Of a DNA stretch of 64,000 bases, positions 55,501 to 64,000 are shown in pieces. Position numbers and translations under genes: made by a program. Origin of the DNA: Rhinopomastus cyanomelas (taxonomy: Eukaryota > Chordata > Aves > Bucerotiformes > Rhinopomastidae); assembly GCA_013400115.1 (NCBI GenBank), contig VXBP01007531.1:312260-376259 (forward strand). Reading direction: 5' to 3'. Numbering within the stretch: position 1 is the stretch's first letter; every line of letters starts with the position of its first letter. The notes beneath the pieces were generated by a model, which was not told the DNA's origin, made no database searches, and saw only the letters and a list, made by a program, of their open reading frames with translations.

Positions 55501-56314
55501 CTCTTCCCTTTGAAAAGCTGGGCAAGGAGCGGCGGGAGACAACCGCCTGTGTGCAGGGATGGAGCTGACAGAGGCACAAAGCCAAACACAGCAAACCCCA
55601 GGACCCCAACCACACACTTATCGCCCCATCGCGCCCAAACAGGCACCGAGCTGTGGCCGATGGAGATGAAACAGATGAGGATGAGCTGTGGTTGTGTTTG
55701 GAAAACTCTAAAAATACATAAAAATATGTTGTTTAATGGGGAGAAACAGAGGGAACTTCAGGCAGGTTCTGCTGGAGGTGCTGGGGTCAGCAGGGGAAGT
55801 GCCCATCACCCCTGTGCTGCCAGGCTGGGAGGGATCTGACTCGAAGGTGGTAGCATCCCCAAGCTGGAGCTGCCACAGAGAGGGTCTACCTCCTGCTCTG
55901 AACTTCAGTCTGTGAAAAACCTTGGGGTGCCGAGACTTGGGCACATGGCATCAGCCCTTGGGGTCCTGGGGTGAGCAGACTGTGCTGGCAACAAGTGGCC
56001 TGGCTGCCGAGTCCCAGCGGAGGCTTCTCTCTCTCCATCCATCAGCAAGAGACCTGAGGAGATGGAAAAAGAGAAGAAAGTCACGTAGCAGCTCCTGCTG
56101 CAGCCAGTGATAAGCTGAGGGGTCTTGGCAATGCAGCAGGGCTAGGAGATGCTGAGTGCTGGCTCCATCCTGAGCTGACCCACTGAGGGAATGGGATACT
56201 GGGGGGTTCCCCATGGCCATGGATGGGATGGGAGAATGTAAAGGAGTGAGAAGGGAGAAAAAAGGGAAGGAGCTGAGGTGGGGGGAGCAGGAACGAGTCA
56301 GCGCATTGTGCCCA
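55501..56314. other. Unique sequence, no feature recognised
   Basis: AT-rich 55695-55735 (CTAAAAATACATAAAAATATG) is too short for a call. The plus frame at 56038-56085 reads KRPEEMEKEKKVT before a stop after a CATCCATCAG run; I regard this as chance in purine-rich sequence. Confidence 0.4.
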
Positions 56315-56490
56315 TCTGGGCGATGCATCACACTGAAATTGTCCCGCATTAAAAATTCACCAGCCAGTGAATTTTCAAGGGATTTGTAGTAATTAGATGA
56401 CAAAATGCTGGCAAATCTCAGGCTTGCCAAAGATGTTACTCAGGGGTCAAAGACTCGACACTTTTGGCTGGGTAATTTGTAAGTGTCAAT
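56315..56490. promoter_or_regulatory. AT-rich candidate conserved noncoding element
   Basis: CGATGCATCACACTGAAATTG, CATTAAAAATTCACCAGCC, GTGAATTTTCAAGGG, GTAGTAATTAGATGAC and GGTAATTTGTAAGTGTC occur without repeats. An inverted pair AATTCACCAG and CAGTGAATT lies in the centre. Confidence 0.4.
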
Positions 56491-58384
56491 CACACTCAGC
56501 CATCAGAGAGGGAGCAGAGATCTAAGGGCTGAATCCTAACGAAGTCCCAGGCTCCTGCCTGCGCTGCCCTCGTCATCCCCTCCCACACTCCAGCTCCAAT
56601 ACAGACTGGGGCTCTTCTTGGGTTTTAAAAAAGAAATTTTCCAGTTTTCATGTTTCAGACCAAATTTCAGGGGTTGGCAGCAGCCTGGGGTCAATGAGCT
56701 TAGAACCCAGATCCATGGCTTCACTCAAAGTACCAACGGAGATCCTGGTGACTCCATACACAGAGGCTAGGCTCCAGTGTGGGGTTTGGCTTTGCTGAGG
56801 GAGGGATGGGGCTGTGGGGTTTTCCAGGGTCCGGCTTCCTCAACTTTCTGCCCACAGTGAGATCCCTCGTGGCGGTTTGGGTGAGGGTTTGTTTTGCCGA
56901 TCAGTGCCAGCAGGACGGGATGGCTGCCAGCACGGGCTGTGCTTAACTCGGGAAGGATTTCAGGTCACTGAAGGTGGAAGAGGCAAGAGCACCATCTCCT
57001 CTCCATCTCCCAGGTGTTATACCTTGTCCTCACTACACTCGCAAACCCTGCCTCTGGTCCTGGTTCCCAGGCTGTAGGGAAGGGATGGCGGGATGTGTCA
57101 GGATGCATTGATAACACTCATCACACCCCAAGGAAAAATGCTCCACACACTCCAAACCCACTTTCCAACCCTCTTCAATTAGCCAAGTCTCAGTGGAATA
57201 AAAATTAAAAGAAATAGTTTCTCTGCTCCACAACACCCAATGTTCTGGCACCAGGATGGGAGATAAGAGGGGAAATGAAGGGCAGGGGGTAAATGTCCGG
57301 TGGCCAGTGCAGTACTGGATCCTCTGCAACTCCTCACTGGAGAAGAGCAGGTCAGCACTATCTGGTCACAGAGCTGTGGTGCTCTCCAGCCATTGCCCTG
57401 CCCTATATCAGGTTGCTAAGGGGCTGCAAAAGTGGCTGCAGGTTTCTCCTCAATTTAAAAAGTCATTTAGCAGCTGCAAAGCACCACCTGGCAACAGCTG
57501 GCCCTTGGAGGAGCATTGCTCCTTCAGCTGCAGCCTGAGCCTCTGCCCTGCTGCTTTAAATAGCTCAGATCACAGACCCGCATCTGCAGAGGTGCTTTTC
57601 CACTCCTTTACCTCAATTTCATCTAACATCTAACCTGAGGAAGGTTTGTTGGGAAGCAGCAGCGGATCTACAGCAGGGAAGAGCTCTGTGGTCTCCCAAG
57701 TGCCCAGGGCTGCTGCTCTGTCCAGTGTTGGGCACTGGGGAGCCAGTGGCAACCTCTAACCAACCAACCTCCTGTGAGAGGTGCCCACGGGGCAGCCTCC
57801 TCCACTCAAGAGCCTGCTGCTGCACAAGAAGACCAGGAGTCCATCTTAATGAGCCTGGACACAGCTCTGAGTGCTACCTTGCTCGTTCTTCCTGGAGAAA
57901 ATTAACCATCAGACAGGGCAGCACCTGGTTTCAGTTGGGGGAACAGCAAGAACACCCTCCCCCTGCCCAGGGCACCTCTCCTGATGCACTAGAGACCCTT
58001 TGCTCACTCTTCTGCTCCCCTTTGCAGGTCCCACCAGTGCAACCTCCATCCCAGCAGGTTTGCTGAGCTGTTATATACTAGGATTTCACATGTGAGGATG
58101 TGATGGCACTGGCTCTGCATCCTCCAGTCTCCATGGCAGAAGCACTAGTGGGACATGCTGGGACCACTAGCATGGACCTGGGGCTGAAGGGAGCCAGCTG
58201 AGCCAAATGACAGTGTGGAACACAGGGATCCCTGCTCCTGCAGAGAGGGTCACTCTCTCTCCACAGGGCCCTTGCTGTTGCTCATTGGTCTCCCCACTCC
58301 TGCGCTGGTATTACCTTCCACGTCTCACCAATTCAGGTCACACCAGTGAGCACCACCCACTCAGAGATTCGCTGCCTAGCTCCA
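56491..58384. other. Unique sequence, no feature recognised
   Basis: 57170-57225 is AT-richer (GTGGAATAAAAATTAAAAG). No gene or repeat is supported. Confidence 0.4.
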
Positions 58385-58480
58385 GTTTGGGGTGAAAGCC
58401 TCCCTTATTAGCCAATCTGGAGAGCTATTTACTGTGAATTACTGAGCCTGATTATTATTCATGACTGGCTAAGGCTGAAA
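58385..58480. promoter_or_regulatory. Short AT-rich candidate element
   Basis: CCTTATTAGCCAATCTGG (CCAAT core), GAGCTATTTACTGTGAATTA and GATTATTATTCATGACTGGC lie in under 100 bp. Confidence 0.33.
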
Positions 58481-58599
58481 TCTCCAGCCCTGCCCTCCCT
58501 CTCCAGTGCAGCTATTCAGGGAAAACCGCAGCCTCAATCACACGCAGCCGCAGGATGGGGAAGGGGAAGATGCTGCCTTGTTCTCCTCTCACTCTTCCA

Positions 58600-58858
58600 C
58601 CTGCACAGGAGGGTGCTGGTGGAGCTGGAAGGTGGTGGTAGAAGCTGCACGGAGATGGTGGGAGCTCAAGGGTGGTGATGGAGCTGGAAGGTGGTGGAAG
58701 CCATAGGGTGCTGATGGAAGCTGGAAGGTGGTGGTGGAAGACGGAAGGTGATAGTGGAAGCTGGAGAGTGCTGGTGGTAGCTGGAGGGTGCTGATGATAG
58801 CTGGAGGGTGATGATGGAGCTGGAGGGTGGTGGTGGAAACTGGAGGTGCTGAACACTG
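58600..58858 (+). repeat. ~20-bp GGTGGTGGAAGCTGGA minisatellite
   Basis: About twelve units of the type GCTGGAAGGTGGTGGTGGAA, 18-21 bp long, run with point changes (GGTGATAG, GGTGCTGG). The minus strand keeps long stop-free frames of Thr/Pro/Ser/His, which are repeat artefacts. Confidence 0.94.
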
Positions 58859-60159
58859 GTCATGGTGCAACCAGCCATGACATTAAAACCTACCTGTCCC
58901 CAAATCTCCATCCACTACCCCAGCCGATATCCCCACAGGAGGCTGCAACCCCAGGCAGGCAATGCCAGTTGGCTGCTGTCCCCTTCCACAACAGGGTCTG
59001 TCTACCAGAATTCACCTTGGCTAAGCCTGTCTGACACCTGGCAATTGTTTCCCCTCAAGTTTCCCTGATCAAGTCCTCCTGTGGGGCAGTGGGAGAAACC
59101 ACTCAGGGTTTTCCAGAGGTGAGGAGCAGCTGGGAGCCACGGGGAAGGCACTGGCACAGCAGGGAGCTCCAAGGGCGGCAGCACTGGGAACAGAGTCCCG
59201 CCAGAGCTGTGGCTGCGCTGCCTTGCTGCTGTCCCTTAAGCAGATAACAGCCCACACAGGCCTCTGGCAACAGGCAGCAATGGAGTGAAGCTAGTTGGAC
59301 ATGAAAACCTGTTAACCCCCTAATTCAGTAAAAAGGCTGCATTTGAATACTATCCTAATCCAATTCCAGAGCCGGCCCTGGGGAGGGGGATACGGTGGGT
59401 ACCCAGGGAACAGCCACAGTTCCTGCTGCCGACCAGCTTGCTGGGGTCTCGCTGCTGGCCACAACCCACTGTGGGGCAAATGGGCTTCAAGCTGGGCTCT
59501 GCAGATCCCATGGGAACCCTGTAGTGTATCCTGGGGCTTTCAGATAACATGGCTGAGCAGAGCCCACCAGCTCCCATTCTCTGCTGGCTGAACCACTGGG
59601 GTTAGGGGCTGGGAAAGGCTGTTTCCTATTGCATGGACAGTTAAGAGTTCACATGCTTTCACTATTAGGATTGTTTCAGATCTTTCTTTTTGGGGAAGAA
59701 AACCTCAAAGGCAATGGGGAAAGACGAATTTCCTGCAGACCTTCCGGGTAATTAGCAAGGTACAGGGTTTGGTTTGGAAAGATCCTGCTAAACCTGCTGG
59801 ATTTATTTTGGGGTGCAAAATGTAGGATTGCTGGTAACAGAGTCAAATCTTGGCTGGGGGATTGGGAATTAACTCCAAGTGTTCCCCAGAGCTGCAATCA
59901 GGATTCCCGTAATTAATGCAGGGCCTCCTCTATCAGTACACACATACACAGCCCTCCCCCTCTCTCTTCCAACCCCACCACATCAAACAGATTTCCACGA
60001 TACCAAATTGCCTGAAAAATGAACCAATGTCAAACTGCTCCATGAGATAAGGATCATTAAGGGAAAAAGAAAATTCTTCATTATGTTTGAAAGGTATGGG
60101 GGAAATAAAAAGAAAAACCAACCCCAAAACCCTCTCATGGATGTTTTTGAGGCTGTTTC
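58859..60159. other. Unique sequence, no feature recognised
   Basis: 59290-59360 is AT-richer (CTAATTCAGTAAAAAGGC). 60060-60130 is A-rich. No repeat family or exon was found. Confidence 0.4.
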
Positions 60160-60415
60160 CAGACTGGGGAAATAATAACCTTCTCTGACATATCAAAGGG
60201 TTAAATTAATTTTCATTAAAATTTAAATTTGAGAAGGGCTCCTTCTTCTTCTTCCCTCCCTCCTCTCTCCCACCCTCTTTGAACGTTTGACTGGCAACCA
60301 TTTCATATTTCAATCTCGGCAGAACAAATTGAATTAGATGTTGAAACCAAACTCTGCTCTGTTCTCTAAAGCCTACATGCTCTGCTTGCGCTAATCCTCA
60401 TCGTTGCTGCCTCAG
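60160..60415. promoter_or_regulatory. Strong AT-rich candidate conserved noncoding element
   Basis: GGGAAATAATAACCTTCTC, GACATATCAAAGGGTTAAATT, AATTTTCATTAAAATTTAAAT, GAACGTTTGACTGGCAACC, TTTCATATTTCAATCTCGG, GAACAAATTGAATTAGATG and GCGCTAATCCTCATCG make a 255-bp block. It contains a TCF/LEF-like ATCAAAGG at 60193-60200. A short CT run splits it at 60240-60270. Confidence 0.43.
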
Positions 60416-60875
60416 ACCTGGGAGACGCTCAGTGAAGAACCTGCCCTGCCACAAAGACAATGAGGGGAGAGGGGGAAAAGGGAAAAGAATCCAACTAGGC
60501 AGGAAAAAAACCCTCCAGAAAAATCCAACCCCAACCTGTGACACTGCAGAGCTAAGGTTCAGTGGGGTGTGGGGTGACACATATATCTAGGCAGAGACTG
60601 TGCCTGACCTCTCTGCCAGCCAATCCCTTGACTCTGTTTGCCCACAGTGAACCTCTAGTGCAGAACCTGATGGGTTCTGTTGCTGCCACTTTCTGCCCCG
60701 GTGCAGTTGGCACAGGGTGTTTCAGCTCTGGGCACTGGAGATGGAACTGGGGACCCTCAGCCCCAGAGCCCCACAAGAGGACCTGTTTCAAGGAGAAGGT
60801 TCATAGGAGTGACCCTGGCTGTCCTGTCCCTCCTGCACTGCTTCATCTACCTCAGTGCTAACATCCTTACCTAGA
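60416..60875. other. Unique sequence, no feature recognised
   Basis: No repeat tail, tandem array or exon-like segment was seen. Confidence 0.4.
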
Positions 60876-60961
60876 TTCATTATCCTGGCCCATCTCCATC
60901 ATCCCTGACTCAGCTCCACTACCCCTGCCCTAACTCCATAATTCCTACTCCAGCTCAAGCC
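60876..60961 (+). repeat. ~20-bp four-unit minisatellite
   Basis: The pattern (CATCC)CTG.CC.A.CTCCA(CTAC) recurs four times with units of 22, 20, 20 and 20 bp, for example TACCCCTGCCCTAACTCCAT and AATTCCTACTCCAGCTCAAG. Divergence between units is high. Confidence 0.75.
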
Positions 60962-62002
60962 GTGGGCATCAAGAGGTCAAAAACATGAAGCAGTCCCCAA
61001 GTTAGAGCTGCTCTAGGAGGATCAATGTTTTCTTGAGGACCCAGCGCTCAGTGCAGAGGGGCTACAGAGGACTTCTCCCTAGCCCAAAGGATTTGTCCAC
61101 TGAACATCACAACTACCTCCCCATGGGCACCGTGCCACTGTGACACTCTTGTCTCTCTTGGCCCTGCATAAGTTTCTCAGCACAGGACTGCATTTCATCA
61201 CCATGGAGTCCCTCCATGGATGGAAAAAGGGGATAGAGGGTGGTTGGGGAACAGTTTCCTACCAGCAATCCAGGGCTTCCACCATGGCCACAAACACATG
61301 CAAAGGAAATCCATGAACCTGTCCCACCTCTCAGGGACCCAGGCATGGTTTCTGAGGTGCTCTCAAGAGGACGAGGGGGTGCTGGCTGAACAGGGTGGTG
61401 TGTGACCACAGGAGCTGTCCCACCGTGACTCCCTTCTGCCAGCCTCTGCTACTTCACATGCTCCAGCTTCAGGATGCTGCTGCTGCAGGGCACAGGCTAG
61501 GGAGGAGCAATGCCAGCCAGGACTCAGGATGGCCTGACCTAGACCTTGGGGTGCCCTTGCAGGGGGGGAAGCCATGGAGACTAGAGGTGTCAGCAGGGAA
61601 AAGGCCATTTTTTGGTGGCAGCTGCAGGTTGATCTCCAAACAGGCCCTTTTTGCAGTTTTGGCAGCCCATGTGTTCTTCCCCACCTCAGCGATGGACAAT
61701 TCATGACCCAACAGCAGTTTCTGCTGTAACAGCAACTTCACTGGCTTCCCCAGCAGAAACACAGTCAAGTACCACACGAGATAGTGGCTACGAGTCTGTG
61801 GGGTCACAGGGAGAAAAGGCAGTTAGTGGGACACTGGCTGGGAGGCTGCTGAGCCTTTTGAAGGCAACTCAAAGGCACAAGGAGGAGAAGGTGTCTTCTC
61901 CTTCTAGCACTGCTGACCCCATGGCAGCCCATGTTGTTCTGACCTCTATGGCCAGCGGTGCCCTGTGTCCCAGTACCCACCTCACCAGCTGCCAGGCAGC
62001 TG
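60962..62002. other. Unique sequence, long non-coding open frame
   Basis: A 256-codon plus frame spans 61651-62421. It has no domain I know, includes Ser/Thr/Pro-rich stretches and starts in unremarkable context. It could be chance. The minus strand over 61469-61807 is open too and follows an acceptor-like CTTTTCTCCCTGTGACCCCACAG. Confidence 0.35.
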
Positions 62003-62094
62003 CTACATGGCCTCATCTTTATTTTTCTCCTCCTCTTCCAGATGCTCCAGGATTTCACTCAAAACTTCTGACCGTTTCCTCTTCTTTGGGGAGT
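62003..62094 (-). other. Minus-strand exon-like patch
   Basis: On the minus strand a pyrimidine-rich run (CTTTTCTTCTTTCCCTGC and on to GGACAG) precedes 92 bp. These read SPKKRKRSEVLSEILEHLEE, four more Glu-rich turns and a stop TAG at 62003-62005. PKKRKR resembles a basic nuclear localisation signal, and the rest has heptad-spaced V/L/I residues. About 215 bp upstream a strong donor (GGGCAG then GTGAGG, boundary 62311/62310) ends a phase-compatible open stretch. I recognise no protein family. Purine-rich DNA easily yields Lys/Glu strings, so chance remains likely. Confidence 0.25.
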
Positions 62095-62580
62095 CTGTCC
62101 AGACCCAGGCAGCAGCAACAGGGATGCAGGGAAAGAAGAAAAGCAAAGATCAGCACCCATGCTCATGGACAACTGCTCCCACCTAATTTCCTGACACCTC
62201 AGGGTGTCAAACCTCTACTTGGTAAAGCCCCTCAGCCCTCTTCACTGCTCCCCAGCAAACACCCTGGCTGGAACAGACCCCAGACCTGTGCCCACAAGGC
62301 TTCGCCTCACCTGCCCTGCTCGAAGCAAATGACTCTAGCATCCAAAGAGATGACACCGACCCTCTCCAAAGACTTCAATTCACCCACTCTCTGTCCAAAA
62401 GTGGTCATAACACCAACCTAGATAGCACCAGTCTCGGTTCAAGAAAGCCCTTCACAGGACATAGTTCCCCAACAACCCCAACCCATCCTTGCTGAGCCCT
62501 ACAGCCCAGCTGGCATCATCCACCCCAGCTGGCAGTGGGTGAAGGCAAGAGGCTGGTTATGCCCCAGTAGCTGGGCAGGA
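62095..62580. other. Unique sequence, no feature recognised
   Basis: It carries the upstream half of the possible minus-strand split reading frame (62311-62341). No repeat is present. Confidence 0.35.
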
Positions 62581-62646
62581 ACGACCTCATGTTGCTTCTC
62601 CTGCCCCACACTGACGACCTCGTGTTGCTTGTCCTGCCCCACACTG
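62581..62646 (+). repeat. 33-bp tandem duplication
   Basis: Unit ACGACCTCATGTTGCTTCTC plus CTGCCCCACACTG at 62581-62613 is repeated at 62614-62646 with two mismatches. Confidence 0.93.
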
Positions 62647-62678
62647 ACAGCACTACCCTGTGGCACCCAGCATCACTC

Positions 62679-62772
62679 TGCACCCAAAACCACTCTGGTA
62701 AGCAGCACGCTACACCCAAAACTGCTGTGGGATGCAGCACCTGCACCCGAAACCACTGTGGGATGCAGCACC
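62679..62772 (+). repeat. 31-bp minisatellite, three units
   Basis: Units at 62679-62710 (32 bp), 62711-62741 and 62742-62772 share CACCC(A/G)AAACC.CTGTGG and ATGCAGCACC. The last two are the most alike. Confidence 0.93.
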
Positions 62773-63079
62773 TTGCTCCCATCACCACAGCCTCTGGGAG
62801 GGTGAGAACCCCCAGGGGCTGCCAGCACCTGAGTGCACATCCCAGTGCCCTGTGCTGGGTGCCAATGGCGTCTGTCCCTGGTGGAGTGGGAAGCACCCAC
62901 CCACAGGAGCAGCAGCACAGCCCCTTCCTCCCCAGTTCCTCCGACTCCTGGTTCCCCTCCAACCCCCCACTGCTGGCGGCACATGGAGAACAGCTGTTTC
63001 AATCCTGCCTTCAGACATCAAAAGCCTCGCTGGGTTTCTCAAACAAACAAACACACCGTTGGACTAAAGAAAAGGTGTA
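62773..63079. other. Unique sequence, no feature recognised
   Basis: GC-rich sequence with overlapping open frames and a short AACAAACAAACA run at about 63043. Confidence 0.4.
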
Positions 63080-63310
63080 AAATAAATAAAGGGAACAAGC
63101 TGTGCATTTTCCTTTCCTATTGCAGCTGCTGCAGGAGATAAACAACAAGGAAATGTCACCAAACATCAATACAGGAGAAATTAACCTGACAAAAGCTCAC
63201 ATTCCACCCCCACAAACCTCATCCTCCACCACCCCCCCTCCAGCTCCCAACAATTTTGCATTTCTGGAGTTCCCATCTACTGATTTTATTTTTCAATTAA
63301 TTCCTTGACA
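63080..63310. promoter_or_regulatory. AT-rich candidate element with acceptor-like run
   Basis: AAAATAAATAAAGGGAACAAG leads to TTTTCCTTTCCTATTGCAG, which resembles a splice acceptor ending at 63125. CTGCAGGAGATAAACAACAAG (GATAA core), AAATTAACCTGAC and TTTTATTTTTCAATTAATTCC follow. The open frame after the run (LLQEINNKEMSPNINTGEIN) is unrecognised and I do not call it an exon. Confidence 0.33.
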
Positions 63311-63839
63311 GAGAGCCAGAAGCAGCCTCCCTCCCTGCCAGGGATATGGGGATGGACGGGGGTGGGGGTGATGGTGGTCCCCACCCTGCTGAGAGCTGAG
63401 GGAGCTGCAAGGTGCCACCCCAAGACCTTCGAGTGGCTCCTCCCAGTTCAGCCATCCAGAGGCAGATAGGAGGAAGGTGCCAGCTCAGCGGTTTTCCCTC
63501 CCCTCACACCTCAGCCAGACTCATGTTTGGGGCTCAGAAACGGCTTCAAATGTGGTTTCAGCTCCCAGAATATTGCGGGGAAGGGTCTGTCCTCTCCTTC
63601 CACTCCTCCCCACCAGACCCCAGCACACCCCATGCATGGAGGCGGTGGCAGAGGGGCTGCTGGATGCCGACTGCAGTGTGTTGAGTGACAAGAGAGCGGC
63701 CCTAGGCAGCACAGGGCACCCACCACGGGGCTGTGGGTTGGGCTGACAGGTCCCAGCATGTGTCTGGATTCACCTGATCCACTGGGAGCTTCCCCCACCC
63801 ATCTCACAAGGAGGAAAAAGGGGGAAACCACCCCAAGAC
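63311..63839. other. Unique sequence, no feature recognised
   Basis: GC-rich, with a G-rich run at 63352-63372. Confidence 0.4.
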
Positions 63840-64000
63840 AGAAGGAGGGTGGGGAAGTGAATTGGTTTGACTTCCGTTCTGCTGCTCCAAGCTGGTTAAG
63901 GTTCTGCTGCTAACGATCCCATTTGCTTCGTTTAAACAAAAGGCAAAGCCGGCGGGGGTGGGCCGAGAGGGGATTACCACGGGATTAGGACGTGGCGGGG
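63840..64000. promoter_or_regulatory. CpG-rich candidate element with FOX and paired GGATTA sites, cut by the window end
   Basis: GTTTAAACAAA at 63930-63940 fits a forkhead site. Two GGATTA cores (OTX/PITX/GSC-type K50 homeodomain sites) start at 63971 and 63982, 11 bp apart. CpG density rises towards the edge (GCCGGCGGGGG, GGCCGAGAGG, ACGTGGCGGGG). The element may continue beyond the window. Confidence 0.38.

Noticed and set aside
56030..56085. Plus-strand exon ending in KEKKVT and a stop
   Set aside because: Only a dozen purine-rich codons. Lys/Glu strings are expected by chance there.
61651..62421. 256-codon plus frame
   Set aside because: No recognisable domain, and other frames are open in the same place. 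Its length is compatible with chance in GC-rich DNA.

Overview
The window reads as vertebrate, most likely avian, nuclear DNA. The diagnostic evidence is about two dozen fragments of the bird/reptile LINE CR1. They share the family's 3' tail: a GGACTAGATGATCTTT-type block, then GTCCCTTCCAA, then ATTCTGTG/ATTCTATG octamers. Several still show pieces of the CR1 ORF2 C-terminus. The rest is GC-rich unique sequence with short AT-rich islands and many GC-rich minisatellites, which would fit a microchromosome or subtelomeric setting (inference). I found no complete protein-coding gene, no rRNA or tRNA, no CRISPR array and no bacterial-style operon. Nearly all open frames are chance frames in GC-rich or low-complexity DNA. 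The window is best read as intergenic or deep intronic sequence.

Layout. 1-5 kb: AT-rich candidate regulatory islands, a CR1 copy of about 650 bp, and two islands flanking a small CpG-rich patch (4.1-5.0 kb). 5-31 kb: mostly unique sequence carrying most of the CR1 copies, including a three-copy cluster at 6.6-7.5 kb. It also holds two groups of GATA motifs (21.9-22.1 and 26.0-26.3 kb), two GGAT tetranucleotide arrays (26.7 and 27.2 kb) and an exon-like patch at 16.8 kb. 32.2-33.3 kb: a 1.1-kb almost pure pyrimidine tract with a recurring landmark. It abuts a candidate regulatory element (33.3-33.5 kb), and a third, densest GATA group follows at 34.8-35.25 kb. 35-45 kb: a minisatellite zone (36.2, 39.4, 40.4, 41.5 and 44.2 kb) interleaved with AT-rich candidate elements. 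45-64 kb: fewer CR1 copies, one nested CR1 at 54.3-55.2 kb, a perfect RFX-type X-box at 50.5 kb, more minisatellites (58.6, 60.9 and 62.6 kb), a minus-strand exon-like patch at 62.0 kb and a CpG- and homeodomain-site-rich right edge.

If the AT-rich islands are conserved, the window would be part of the regulatory landscape of a neighbouring developmental or haematopoietic transcription-factor gene lying outside it. That rests on base composition and motif content only. No alignment could be run, so every regulatory call is a hypothesis and carries low confidence.
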